From the NCBI GenBank assembly GCA_930633495.1, contig CAKNFJ010000001.1, positions 1,116,001 to 1,180,000 of the forward strand: a DNA stretch of 64,000 nucleotides. The letters run 5' to 3'. Origin of the DNA: Hyphomicrobiales bacterium (lineage in GTDB: Bacteria > Pseudomonadota > Alphaproteobacteria > Rhizobiales > Beijerinckiaceae). Under the pieces are notes generated by a model. That model saw only the letters and a program-made list of their open reading frames with translations. It was not told the DNA's origin and did not search any database. Shown one piece after another: positions 36,740 to 45,432 of the stretch (the first letter of the stretch is position 1; each line of letters begins with the position of its first letter). A program made the translations under genes and the position numbers.

Positions 36740-38605
36740 ATGGCCGATGCCGCCTCGCATGTCAGCTTTCTGCCGCCGATCCTGACCTTCTGCGCCGCAG
36801 CGGTGATCGCCGTCCCGATCTTCCGCAAGCTCGGGCAGTCGGCGGTTCTCGGCTATCTCGCCGCCGGCATCGTGATCGGCCCCTCCATCCTGGGCGTCAT
36901 CAAGGACCCCGACGCCATCCGCAGCACGGCCGAGATCGGCGTGGTGCTGCTGCTCTTCCTGGTGGGGCTCGAACTTCAGCCGGCGCGTCTCTATTCGATG
37001 CGCAAGGACATTCTCGGCACCGGGCTGGCGCAGATGGCGCTCTGCGCCACCGGCATCGGTCTCTTCGGCTGGTGGTTCGGCCTGTCCGCCGCGGGCGCCG
37101 TCGCTGTCGGCGTGGCGCTGGCGCTCTCGGCCACCTCGATCGCCTTGCAATTGCTCGCGGAACGGGGCGACGCCAGCGAGACCTATGGCCGGCGCACCTT
37201 CTCGATCCTGCTGTTTCAGGACATGGCGATCGCGCCGGTGCTGGCGCTGCTCCCGCTGCTGGCCACGACGGGGGGCGCACAGGCCGGCAGCCCGATGCGC
37301 GCGCTGGCCGGTCTCGGCATCGCGCTCGGCGCGCTGGTCGCGATCATCCTGGCCGGGCGCTATGTGCTGAACCCGTTCTTCCGCATCCTGGCCAATACCG
37401 GCGCCAAGGACGTGATGACGGCGGCCGCGCTGCTGATCGTGCTCGGCGCGGCGCTGCTGATGGAGCATGTCGGGCTTTCCATGGCGATGGGCGCCTTCCT
37501 CGCCGGCGTGATGCTGGCCGATTCGCATTTCCGCCACGAGCTCGAGGCCGATATCGAGCCGTTCCGCGGCGTCTTGCTCGGCCTCTTCTTCATGGCCGTC
37601 GGCATGTCGCTCGACCTCCAGCTGGTGAAGATCAACTGGATGCTGCTGGCGGTGGCGGCGCCGCTGCTGGTGCTGTTCAAGATCGCGGTCGTCACCTCGA
37701 TCCTGCGGATCTCCTGCTCCAGCTGGCTCGAAGCCGTCCGGGCGGGTGCGCTTCTCTCGCCGGCCGGCGAATTCGCCTTCGTGCTGCTGCCGCTGGGCCT
37801 GTCGCAGGGCTTGCTGACGCCGCCGCAGGCGGCGATGGCGACCGCGCTCGCGGCGATCAGCATGCTGCTCGGCCCGGTGGTCGCGAAGCTGATCGACGCC
37901 GCGCTGCTCTCCCGCATCGTGCCCGAGACGATGGAGGAAGACTTCGACGGGGTCAGCGACAGCCAGGTGATGGTGATCGGCTTCGGCCGCTTCGGCCAGG
38001 TGGTGACGCAGGCGCTGCTGCTCCAGCACATCAACATCACCGTGATCGACGCCGACGTCGAGCAGATCCGCGCCGCCGCCCGCTTCGGCTTCAAGGTCTA
38101 TTACGGCGACGGGACGCGTCTCGACGTGCTGCGTGCCGCGGGCGCCGGCCGGGTCAAGGTGATCTGTGTCTGCATCGACGACAAGGATGCGGCGCTGCGC
38201 ATCGTCGAGATGGTCAAGGCGGAGTTCCCCGGCATCCGGGTGCATGTGCGCGCCTATGACCGGATCCACGCGATCGACCTGATGAAGGCGAATGTCGACT
38301 ACCAGATGCGCGAGACGTTCGAATCGGCGCTCGGCTTCGGTCGCGTGGCGCTCGAAACGCTGGGCCTGAGCCGCGACGAGGCGGATTTCGTGATCGACCA
38401 TGTCCGCGATCGCGACGCGCAGCGCATGGAGATTCAGTTCCACGAGGGCATCGCCGCCGCGCTGAACCGCGTGCCGCGCGTGACGCCCGAGCCGATCGTC
38501 AAGCCGAAGGGCCGCTCCAGGGCCCTCAACGCCGAGACGGAGCAGGTCATCGCCGATGGCGGCGCGGAAGTCTCGGTCGGCGGCGTCGGGGAACCCGAGC
38601 GGTGA
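36740..38605 (+). CDS. CPA2-family monovalent cation:proton antiporter (KefB/KefC-like)
   Basis: A 621-residue transporter: about 12 membrane helices (residues 10-390) with the KefB-type VVLLLFLVGLELQP and SMAMGAFLAGVMLADS motifs, then a C-terminal RCK/TrkA-N nucleotide-binding domain (VMVIGFGRFGQVV, VIDADVEQI, YYGDGTRLDVL). It would exchange K+ or Na+ for protons, perhaps gated by glutathione adducts as in KefB/C, though that cannot be shown here. A ~75-residue polar tail follows. The stop overlaps the next gene (GTGA). Confidence 0.93.
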   Translation: MADAASHVSFLPPILTFCAAAVIAVPIFRKLGQSAVLGYLAAGIVIGPSILGVIKDPDAIRSTAEIGVVLLLFLVGLELQPARLYSMRKDILGTGLAQMALCATGIGLFGWWFGLSAAGAVAVGVALALSATSIALQLLAERGDASETYGRRTFSILLFQDMAIAPVLALLPLLATTGGAQAGSPMRALAGLGIALGALVAIILAGRYVLNPFFRILANTGAKDVMTAAALLIVLGAALLMEHVGLSMAMGAFLAGVMLADSHFRHELEADIEPFRGVLLGLFFMAVGMSLDLQLVKINWMLLAVAAPLLVLFKIAVVTSILRISCSSWLEAVRAGALLSPAGEFAFVLLPLGLSQGLLTPPQAAMATALAAISMLLGPVVAKLIDAALLSRIVPETMEEDFDGVSDSQVMVIGFGRFGQVVTQALLLQHINITVIDADVEQIRAAARFGFKVYYGDGTRLDVLRAAGAGRVKVICVCIDDKDAALRIVEMVKAEFPGIRVHVRAYDRIHAIDLMKANVDYQMRETFESALGFGRVALETLGLSRDEADFVIDHVRDRDAQRMEIQFHEGIAAALNRVPRVTPEPIVKPKGRSRALNAETEQVIADGGAEVSVGGVGEPER

Positions 38606-40020
38606 CCAACGCCATGTCCCGTTCGACACGGGCCGTCTTCGTCGAAGGCCCGCTGATGCGCCATGTCGCCGTGATGACGGCGACGGGCTCCATCGGCCTG
38701 ATGGCCGTCTTCGTCGTCGATCTCCTGTCGCTGCTCTATGTTTCGTGGCTCGGGCGGCCGGAGGCGACCGCCGGCGTCGGCTTCGCCACCATCGTGCTCT
38801 ATCTGATGGTGTCCGTGAATGTGGGCCTGATGATCGCCGTCACGGCCTTGACCTCGCGCAGCATCGGCATGGGCGACCGCCAGGCCGCCCGGCGCATCGC
38901 CTCCTCGACCATGGTCCTGATGGCGCTGGTCGCGCTCGTCCTGTCGCTTGCGGCCCTGCCCCTCCTGCCCTGGCTGCTCGGCCTTCTGGGTGCGCATGGC
39001 CAGTCGCATGCCATCGCCCTTTCCTTTCTCCATATCGTGCTGCCGTCGAACGTGCTCATGGCGATCGGCATGGGTTTTTCCGGCATCCTGCGCGCCGCCG
39101 GCGATGCGAGGCGCGCCATGTTCGTCACGCTCGGCGGTGGCATCGCCACCGCGGGACTCGATCCGCTGCTCATCTTCGGCTTCGGGCTCGGGCCGGACGG
39201 CGCGGCGATCGCAATCGTGCTGTCGCGAATCATCATCGTCGCCATCGGCTTCCACGCGACCGTGATCGTCCACGGCATAGTGGCGCGGCCGCGCCTCGGC
39301 TGGGTCCGCCAGGACAGTGCCCGCGCGGTCGCCATCGCCGGCCCGGCGATCCTGACCAATCTCTCCAATCCGATCGCCAACGCGGTCTTCGCCGGCGTCG
39401 TCGCCCGCTTCGGCGACGGGGCGGTCGCGGCGCTCGCGATCATGGACCGGCTTGTCCCGGTCGCCTTCGGCGCCGTGTTCGCGCTCTCGGGAGCGGTCGG
39501 GCCGATCCTCGGCCAGAACTGGGGCGCGGGGCGCTTCGACCGGATGCGGCGGGGCCTGAGCGATTCGGCGATCTTCGCCGCCGGCTGCGTCCTCGTCGCC
39601 TGGCTGCTGCTGCTCGCCTTGCGCGGCGCCATCGTCTCGGCCTTCCATGCGACCGGGGTGACGGCGGAGCTGGTCGAATTCTTCTGCCTGATCGCTGGGC
39701 CGATGTGGCTGTTCGTCGGCATGCTTTTCGTCGCCAACGCGGCCTTCAACAATCTCGGCATGCCCTTCCTGTCGACGGTGTTCAGCTGGGGCCGCGCCAC
39801 GCTCGGCACCATGCCGTTCGCCTTCCTGGGCGCGCAGCTCGCCGGGCCGAAAGGCGCCCTCGCCGGTTCGGCCCTCGGCGCGGTCGCCTTCGGCGTGCTG
39901 GCGCTCGTCTTCGCCTATCGCGGCATCGCCCGGCTGGAGCGCGAGGCGCTGCAACGAAAAACAGCCGTCGATTTGCCAGACAAGGACACCCTGCTATCGT
40001 CGTCCGAGGCACGGAGCTGA
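38602..40020 (+). CDS. MATE family efflux transporter
   Basis: A 472-residue, 12-helix multidrug and toxin extrusion protein. Family features: the pairing of two six-helix halves, ALTSRSIGMGDRQAARR after helix 3, and GAVGPILGQNWGAGRFDRMRR in the second half. It exports organic cations or metabolites using H+ or Na+. It starts at GTG overlapping the antiporter stop; ATG 38614 is an alternative. The coupling to an antiporter suggests a shared ion-gradient context. Confidence 0.92.
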   Translation: MTNAMSRSTRAVFVEGPLMRHVAVMTATGSIGLMAVFVVDLLSLLYVSWLGRPEATAGVGFATIVLYLMVSVNVGLMIAVTALTSRSIGMGDRQAARRIASSTMVLMALVALVLSLAALPLLPWLLGLLGAHGQSHAIALSFLHIVLPSNVLMAIGMGFSGILRAAGDARRAMFVTLGGGIATAGLDPLLIFGFGLGPDGAAIAIVLSRIIIVAIGFHATVIVHGIVARPRLGWVRQDSARAVAIAGPAILTNLSNPIANAVFAGVVARFGDGAVAALAIMDRLVPVAFGAVFALSGAVGPILGQNWGAGRFDRMRRGLSDSAIFAAGCVLVAWLLLLALRGAIVSAFHATGVTAELVEFFCLIAGPMWLFVGMLFVANAAFNNLGMPFLSTVFSWGRATLGTMPFAFLGAQLAGPKGALAGSALGAVAFGVLALVFAYRGIARLEREALQRKTAVDLPDKDTLLSSSEARS

Positions 40021-40041
40021 AGCCGGCCTGGGGAGGCGTCC

Positions 40042-40938
40042 ATGATGAATCTGTTCGATATCATGCAATCGGCACAAAACGGCCGGGCCGTGCCGAATCT
40101 CGCCCAGCAATACGGCTTGAGCATGCAGCAGACGCAGGCCGCGCTGGATGCGCTGCTGCCGGCCTTCTCGATGGGGCTGCGGCGGCAGACGCAGGATCCC
40201 TTCGCCTTTGGAGGCCTGGCCCAGATGATGACGGCCTCGCCCTATGCGCGCTTCTTCGAAGCGGCCGGGGCCGGCATTCCCTCGGGCGCCCAGTCGGCCG
40301 GCAACGACGTGCTGAGCCAGCTCTTCGGCTCGACGGAGGTCAGCCGGGCCATCGCCGCACAGGCGGCGGCGACGAGCGGCGTCAACCAGGCGATCCTCAA
40401 GCAGATGCTGCCGGTCATCGCCGCGATGCTGATGGGCGGCCTGTCCAAATCGAGCAGCAATGAGGGGCTGGGCGGCATCCTCGGCCAGTTCGCGGAGATG
40501 ATGCGCGGCCAGATGCCGGGGATGCAGCCTGCCCCGCAGCCGCAGATGCCGGCAAACCCGTTCGAGGCCATCCTGAAAGGCATGTTCGGGCAGGCGGGAG
40601 CCGCGCCGCAGGCCGCTCCGCAAGCCAACCCGGCCGATCCGTTCGGCGGCGCGCTCGGCCAGATCCTCGGCGGCATGTTCGGCGGCGCAGCCGCGTCCGC
40701 ACCGGAGCCTGCGCCCGCACCCAAGCCGCGGAGCGCTTCACCGCGGCGCGCTGCCCCCCCGCCCGAGCCGGAGGCCGACGAGCCGCCGCCCTCGCCCGGC
40801 GCATCCGGGCCCGGTTCGATCGGATTGGACGCGCTCAACCAGATGTTCGAGCACGGTCGCCAGATTCAGGACGACCACCAGAACGCGCTGAAATCGATCC
40901 TCGACGCCATGCTCGGTGGCGGCCAGAGCCGGCGGTAA
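40042..40938 (+). CDS. DUF937 domain-containing protein
   Basis: A 298-residue protein. The N-terminal ~165 residues match DUF937: LFDIMQSAQNGRAVPNLAQQYGLSMQQTQAALDALLP, then repeats of a YidB-like helical fold ending in LPVIAAMLMGGLSK. A Pro/Ala/Gln-rich linker (about 165-255) leads to a short helical C-terminus (GLDALNQMFEHGRQIQDDHQ). No signal peptide. Function unknown; it lies 21 bases after the MATE gene and is probably co-transcribed. Confidence 0.9.
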   Translation: MMNLFDIMQSAQNGRAVPNLAQQYGLSMQQTQAALDALLPAFSMGLRRQTQDPFAFGGLAQMMTASPYARFFEAAGAGIPSGAQSAGNDVLSQLFGSTEVSRAIAAQAAATSGVNQAILKQMLPVIAAMLMGGLSKSSSNEGLGGILGQFAEMMRGQMPGMQPAPQPQMPANPFEAILKGMFGQAGAAPQAAPQANPADPFGGALGQILGGMFGGAAASAPEPAPAPKPRSASPRRAAPPPEPEADEPPPSPGASGPGSIGLDALNQMFEHGRQIQDDHQNALKSILDAMLGGGQSRR

Positions 40939-40981
40939 GACGTTTGGATATTTAGAGGATCGGTGCTGGTCGGCACCCCTT

Positions 40982-41112
40982 GTCATTCCGGGACTTCGTG
41001 TCAGCGAAGAACCCGGAACCCACGACTGGGCGAGCCCCCCTGCAACCGAGCACCCGATGCCCCACCCAGTCGTGGGTTCCGGGTTCGCACCTGCGGTGCG
41101 CCCCGGAATGAC
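40982..41112. repeat. Palindromic repeat family B, copy 2
   Basis: Ends GTCATTCCGGG / CCCCGGAATGAC with the internal inverted pair AACCCGGAACCCACGACTGGG / CCCAGTCGTGGGTTCCGGGTT. The core closely matches the copy at 26829-26957. It sits between convergent DUF937 and DUF1127 genes. Confidence 0.8.
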
Positions 41113-41170
41113 AATCGATTGGCTCGAAACCGCTGCGCTCAGGAGTCCACTCAAGCCAGCAAGCAGCCAA

Positions 41171-41204
41171 AATAAAAAAGGGCGGAAGCACGAAGCTTCC
41201 GCCC
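41171..41204 (-). terminator. Intrinsic terminator of the DUF1127 gene
   Basis: On the minus strand GGGCGGAAGC, loop TTCGT, GCTTCCGCCC followed by TTTTTTATTTT: a 10-bp perfect stem with a long T-run, 24 bases after the stop. Confidence 0.9.
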
Positions 41205-41227
41205 GCAGGGACGCTGCTGCCAAGGGG

Positions 41228-41587
41228 TCAGGCGCAGCGTGCAACCGCCAGATCGGCATCGGTGGCCGGCTTGGGCCGGACCGGCGCATGGAGCAGGGCG
41301 TGCTCGCGCCGCGCGGCTGCGGCATCGGTCAGCGCCTGCGAACGATCCTGAAGCACGGCCGACGGGTCCTTGTACCAGGATGTCGCCAGCGCGCCGGCGA
41401 TATCGGAGCGCACCAGGCCGATATCTTTGAGGCCACGCTCATCGAGCTCGGCGAGGCGCATCACCTCGCGGCGATGAATGAAAGCGCGCACGAGTTGGGC
41501 AATTCCACCGAAACCGGAAACGGCAATGCGCGTCACACCCGACGAGATGGTCGAGAGCGGCTTCGCGACAAAAGTCATGATCAGCAT
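41228..41587 (-). CDS. DUF1127 domain-containing protein
   Basis: A 119-residue protein. The central part carries the DUF1127 pattern RREVMRLAELDERGLKDIGLVRSDI, an Arg/Glu-rich motif that in other alphaproteobacteria is linked to RNA metabolism, phosphate or stress responses. The C-terminal ~45 residues are an Ala/Arg-rich extension; many DUF1127 proteins are only about 50 residues. AGGAGG six bases upstream supports the ATG at 41587. It is divergent from a LysR regulator. Confidence 0.9.
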   Translation of the reverse strand: MLIMTFVAKPLSTISSGVTRIAVSGFGGIAQLVRAFIHRREVMRLAELDERGLKDIGLVRSDIAGALATSWYKDPSAVLQDRSQALTDAAAARREHALLHAPVRPKPATDADLAVARCA

Positions 41588-41768
41588 GACAGCCTCCTGG
41601 GGCGGAACGGACGGAAAGGTTTGCTCGGCATCTCCACCCGGCCCGGACGCGCCATTGACTGGGAACCGGAGACTGAAGGAACCATAGCGAGGCTCTGGTC
41701 ATCAGCCAAACGAATGGTTATGATGTCTCACAACACTGATTTTGATGGACAGTGGATGGGGATCGCCA

Positions 41769-42650
41769 ATGGCTCATGTGCTCGATGCCGATCAGCTCAA
41801 GACCTTCGTCGCCATCGCCGATACCGGCTCCTTCACCCGCGCGGCCGAGATCGTCTTCAAGACGCAATCGGCCGTCTCCATGCAGATGAAGCGGCTGGAG
41901 GAGCGCGTCGGCCGCCCCCTGTTCGGGCGCGACGGCCGCCACGCCAAGCTGACGGAGGACGGCGAGCGCCTGCTCGACTATGCGCGCCGCATCGTCCGGC
42001 TGAACCTCGAATGCGTCGCCTCCTTCGCCGATGCGGATCTCAAGGGCCGCATCCGCCTCGGCGTGCCTGACGATTACGCCGACCGCTACCTGCCGGAGAT
42101 CCTGGCCCGCTTCGCCCATTCCAATCCGCGCGCCGAGGTCACGGTGGTCTGCGAGCCGACGCCGATGCTGGCCGAGCGGATCGCGACCGGGGACATCGAC
42201 CTCGCGATCATCACCCATGTCGAAAGCCGCGGCCAGGGCGAGATCATCCGGATCGAGCCCCTGCTCTGGGTCACCTCGGCCCGCCATGGCGTGCACGAGG
42301 AGGACCCGCTGCCGCTGGCGCTCGGCCGGCCGACCTGCAACTGGCGCCAGGCGGCGGTCGACGCGCTGGAGTCGAAGGGCCGCCGTTTCCGCGTGCTCTA
42401 TGCGAGTTGGAATTCGACGGCCGTGGGCGCGGCGGTGCTGGCGGGACTGGCCGTCTCCGTCCTGCCGGAAAGCGCGGTGCGGCCGGGGATGCGCATCCTC
42501 GGGCCGTCGGAGGGATACGCAACCTTGCCCTCCTGCAAGATCGGGCTGCTGCGGACGCGCTTCGACCCCTCGGTCCTGTCGAATGCGCTGGCCGAGCACA
42601 TCATCCAGAGCCTGGACAACCTGGCGAGCTTCAAGGTGGCGGCGGAATAG
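41769..42650 (+). CDS. LysR family transcriptional regulator
   Basis: A 293-residue LysR protein. The N-terminal helix-turn-helix (LDADQLKTFVAIADTGSFTRAAEIVFKTQSAVSMQMKRLE, given here in part) and substrate-binding domain (GRIRLGVPDDYADRYLPEIL) resemble the VtlR/LsrB group of rhizobia and Brucella. Those regulators are reported to activate small DUF1127 genes, and a DUF1127 gene lies divergently 181 bases away. ATG 41769 has GGGGA upstream; a frame to 41742 exists. VtlR assignment is an inference from memory. Confidence 0.88.
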   Translation: MAHVLDADQLKTFVAIADTGSFTRAAEIVFKTQSAVSMQMKRLEERVGRPLFGRDGRHAKLTEDGERLLDYARRIVRLNLECVASFADADLKGRIRLGVPDDYADRYLPEILARFAHSNPRAEVTVVCEPTPMLAERIATGDIDLAIITHVESRGQGEIIRIEPLLWVTSARHGVHEEDPLPLALGRPTCNWRQAAVDALESKGRRFRVLYASWNSTAVGAAVLAGLAVSVLPESAVRPGMRILGPSEGYATLPSCKIGLLRTRFDPSVLSNALAEHIIQSLDNLASFKVAAE

Positions 42651-42671
42651 GTCGGGAAGGCCCGGCCGGCG

Positions 42672-42845
42672 CTACTTCAGCCCGGGGAGGACCAGCGCGG
42701 TCAATGCGCTGAGGCGCGTGCCGATCAGCGTCACGGCGCTGACGATCACGATCGACACCAGGCTCGCGATGAAGGCGTATTCGATCGCGGTGGCGCCGCG
42801 CTCGTCGCGAAGAAGTCCGGCAAGGCTGGCGGCGATCTGCTTCAT
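42672..42845 (-). CDS. Flp family type IVb pilin
   Basis: A 57-residue protein. After a short basic leader, GATAIEYAFIASLVSIVIVSAV is the Flp/Fap pilin signature: prepilin peptidase cleavage before the hydrophobic helix, with the conserved glutamate at position 5 and tyrosine next to it. Flp pilins build the tight-adherence pilus of rhizobia. No tad/cpa secretion genes are in the window, so this is an isolated pilin gene. It lies between the convergent LysR gene and the gshA gene. Confidence 0.88.
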   Translation of the reverse strand: MKQIAASLAGLLRDERGATAIEYAFIASLVSIVIVSAVTLIGTRLSALTALVLPGLK

Positions 42846-42898
42846 GCCGTTAGGTTACGCACGAAGTTTCCGCCAACCGTTAATTTCACTGGCAGAAT

Positions 42899-42924
42899 GC
42901 ATCGGAAATTGCGTTTTCCGATGC
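42899..42924 (-). terminator. Perfect 10-bp hairpin after gshA
   Basis: GCATCGGAAA and TTTCCGATGC with a 6-base loop, 13 bases beyond the gshA stop and 53 bases ahead of the Flp pilin start. No T-run on the minus strand. It could be a gshA terminator or a control site for the pilin. Confidence 0.4.
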
Positions 42925-42937
42925 GCCCGGCAAGGGA

Positions 42938-44317
42938 CTAAAGCTCCAGTTCGGTCAGCACCGGCTCGACCTTGCCGTTCCAGGCGGAGCTGAAACGCTC
43001 TTCGAGCCGTTGGGCGAGATTCTGCCGACGCGCCACGATCTCATGCAGCGGCGCGAGGAAGATGCTCTCATCCTCGCCCGCCGCGTTCCGGCGCGCGCGC
43101 CGCGCAAGGCCCGCCCGCGACAATTCCACGACCTCGGCCGCGACCTCGCCGAGCGGGCGCCCGGCAATCGTCGCCGCGAGGCCCTGCTTCGGAACCGCAT
43201 CGCGCAGAGCCTGCCGCTCCTGCGCGCTCCAGCCCTTGACCAGATCCCAGGCGGCATCGAGCGCGGCGCGGTCATAGAGCAGCCCGACCCAGAAGGCCGG
43301 CAGCGCGTTCAGCAGATCCGGCGGGCCGGCATCGGCGCCGCGCATCTCGAGGAAGCGCTTGAGACGGACCTCAGGGAACAGGGTCGAAAGATGGTTGGCC
43401 CAGTCCGACATGGTGGCGTGCTCGCCGGGCAGCTGCGGGAGCTTGCCGGCGAGCAGGTCGCGGAAGGAGGCGCCGGCGACGTCGTGATAAGTGTCGCCGC
43501 GCTTGACGAAATACATCGGCACGTCGAGCGCCCAGTCGACATAACCCTCGTAGGACATGCCTTCGTCGAAGGCGAAGGCGAGCATGCCCGAGCGCTCATT
43601 GTCGGTGTCGCGCCAGATCTCGGAGCGCATCGACTGGAAGCCGTTGAGCTTGCGCTCCAGGAAGGGCGAGGAGGCGAAGAGCGCGGTCGCCAGCGGCTGC
43701 AGGGCGAGCGAGACCCGGAGCTTGCGTACCATGTCCGCCTCGGTCGCGAAGTCGAGATTGACCTGAACCGTACAGGTCCGGAACATCATGTCGAGGCCGA
43801 GCGTACCGACCTTGGGCATGTAGTTGGCCATGATCTTGTAGCGGCCCTTGGGCATCACCGGCGTCTCGGCCCGCGTCCACAGGGGCGAGGCGCCCAGCGC
43901 CGCGAAGCCGATGCCATGCGGCGCGGCAACCGCCTTCACATCGGCGAGATGGGCGGCGAGTTCCCGCTGCGTCTCGTGCAACGTGGCCAGCGGCGCCCCC
44001 GACAATTCGAACTGCCCGCCCGGCTCCAGCGAGATCGCGCCGCCGCCATCCGGGCCGGCAAGGCCGATGATGTGGCCGGCGTCGACGATCGGCTCCCAGC
44101 CGAGGCGTTGCTGCATGCCTTCGAGCAAGGCGCGGATGCCGCCCGCGCCGGCGCGCCCCTCATAGGGAACCGGCGCGAAATCGGCGCGGTAGAACGGGAA
44201 TTTCTCGTGCTCGGTACCGATCCGGAAGGCGAATTCCGGTTTTTCGCCGGCAGCGATCCAGGAGATCAGCTCGCTCTTCGAAGCGATCGGGGTCGAATCG
44301 GACACGTCGCGAGCCAT
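42938..44317 (-). CDS. gshA: Glutamate-cysteine ligase
   Basis: A 459-residue enzyme making gamma-glutamylcysteine, the first step of glutathione synthesis. It belongs to the plant/alphaproteobacterial GCS2-type group, seen in RIGTEHEKFPFY near the start, the ISLEPGGQFELSG core, and NYMPKVGTLGLDMMFRTCTVQVNLD. The ATG at 44317 with GGAG upstream gives the usual N-terminus; the longer frame upstream is not used. rsmE lies just upstream on the same strand (176 bases). Confidence 0.95.
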   Translation of the reverse strand: MARDVSDSTPIASKSELISWIAAGEKPEFAFRIGTEHEKFPFYRADFAPVPYEGRAGAGGIRALLEGMQQRLGWEPIVDAGHIIGLAGPDGGGAISLEPGGQFELSGAPLATLHETQRELAAHLADVKAVAAPHGIGFAALGASPLWTRAETPVMPKGRYKIMANYMPKVGTLGLDMMFRTCTVQVNLDFATEADMVRKLRVSLALQPLATALFASSPFLERKLNGFQSMRSEIWRDTDNERSGMLAFAFDEGMSYEGYVDWALDVPMYFVKRGDTYHDVAGASFRDLLAGKLPQLPGEHATMSDWANHLSTLFPEVRLKRFLEMRGADAGPPDLLNALPAFWVGLLYDRAALDAAWDLVKGWSAQERQALRDAVPKQGLAATIAGRPLGEVAAEVVELSRAGLARRARRNAAGEDESIFLAPLHEIVARRQNLAQRLEERFSSAWNGKVEPVLTELEL

Positions 44318-44492
44318 GGGCGCTCCGGCAGAACAGACATGAAGAACCCGCGGCGCGCCGGCGGCAGCCGGAAGCGGCAGGTTCGGGACGACAGACATAG
44401 GCGAGCGCCGGACGCTCGACAACGACCCCGCTCCTGCATTCGCGAAAGGGCGTCCGGCGCTGGCGGCAGATCGCGCGCCCACAGACCACCGC

Positions 44493-45239
44493 TCAGCGGC
44501 TCATCCAGTCGCCCAGCGTCGCCTGCACCAGCGCAAGCGCGGCGACCGCCGCCGTATCGGCGCGCAGGATGCGCGGGCCGAGCGAGATCGGCAGGGTATT
44601 GGCGCGCGCCCGGATCAGCCGCCGCTCGGCGTCGTCGAAGCCGCCCTCCGGCCCGATCAGGACCGCGAGCGGCACAGGCGCGCGCGCTGCCAGCGCCGCG
44701 ACGGGACTCGCTGCGTCGGCCCCCTCATCGCAAAAGATCAGCAAGCGTTCGGCCGCCAGCCCCGCAAGCGCCGCTTCCAGCGGCTTTTCGGCCTCGATCA
44801 ACGGCAGGCTCAGGATGCCGCATTGCTCCGCCGCCTCCACCGCATTCGCCCGCATGCGGTCGAGGTTGAGCCGTGAGACCTGGGTGCGCCGGGTGATCAC
44901 CGGCTGCAGCAGGCCTGCCCCCATCTCGACGGCCTTCTGCGCCATGTAGTCGAGGCGGGCATGCTTCAGCGGCGCGAACAGATAATGCAGGTCGCTCGCC
45001 GCCGGCTGCGGCTTGACCTGGCGGAGGAGCGAGAGCGCCGCCTGCTTGCGCCCCTCGGGCACGACGCTCGCCAGCCACTCGCCATCGCGTCCGTTGAAGA
45101 CGAGGACGGTGTCGTTCGCCTTGAAGCGCAGGACATTGAGGAGATAGTTCGCCTGCTCCCGTTCCAGCGGGAGCATCGCCCCGGACGCGAAACCATGATC
45201 GATAAACAGGCGGTGGCGGGCGAAATCGGGAACGGACAT
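44493..45239 (-). CDS. rsmE: 16S rRNA (uracil-1498-N3)-methyltransferase
   Basis: A 248-residue SPOUT methyltransferase that makes m3U1498 in 16S rRNA. The N-terminal PUA-like part contains ANYLLNVLRFKANDTVLVFNG; the C-terminal knot has the LIGPEGGFDDAER motif and LGPRILRADTA, both diagnostic. It is divergent from the exported-protein gene at 45433. Confidence 0.95.
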   Translation of the reverse strand: MSVPDFARHRLFIDHGFASGAMLPLEREQANYLLNVLRFKANDTVLVFNGRDGEWLASVVPEGRKQAALSLLRQVKPQPAASDLHYLFAPLKHARLDYMAQKAVEMGAGLLQPVITRRTQVSRLNLDRMRANAVEAAEQCGILSLPLIEAEKPLEAALAGLAAERLLIFCDEGADAASPVAALAARAPVPLAVLIGPEGGFDDAERRLIRARANTLPISLGPRILRADTAAVAALALVQATLGDWMSR

Positions 45240-45312
45240 GTGGGCAGGCGCCTCCGCGGCGGTTCATGACTGTTGTCAGTGGCATGAAAAACGCCACAAT
45301 CATCGGCTAGCA

Positions 45313-45381
45313 GCGAACGACTCCCGACATAGGAAGAGTAGACTCGCAAGGGTCGTTCGCGTTAACAGCGCCTGCTGTTAA
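45313..45381. promoter_or_regulatory. Paired palindromes in the rsmE/45433 divergent gap
   Basis: GCGAACGAC (45313-45321) is answered by GTCGTTCGC (45352-45360), and immediately after it TTAACAGC-GCCT-GCTGTTAA (45362-45381) is a perfect 8-bp inverted repeat. They lie 50-120 bases ahead of the gene at 45433 and are probably regulator sites or a leader hairpin. Confidence 0.4.
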
Positions 45382-45432
45382 GGACATATTTAAGAACCGG
45401 CCGGATCGGCCGACAAGCTGGAGAGGGACATC

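Noticed and set aside
42338-42650. Possible frameshift or extra gene at the end of the LysR gene
   Set aside because: The LysR frame is intact to its stop with a normal C-terminal domain; the alternative frame is an Arg/Pro-rich shadow.
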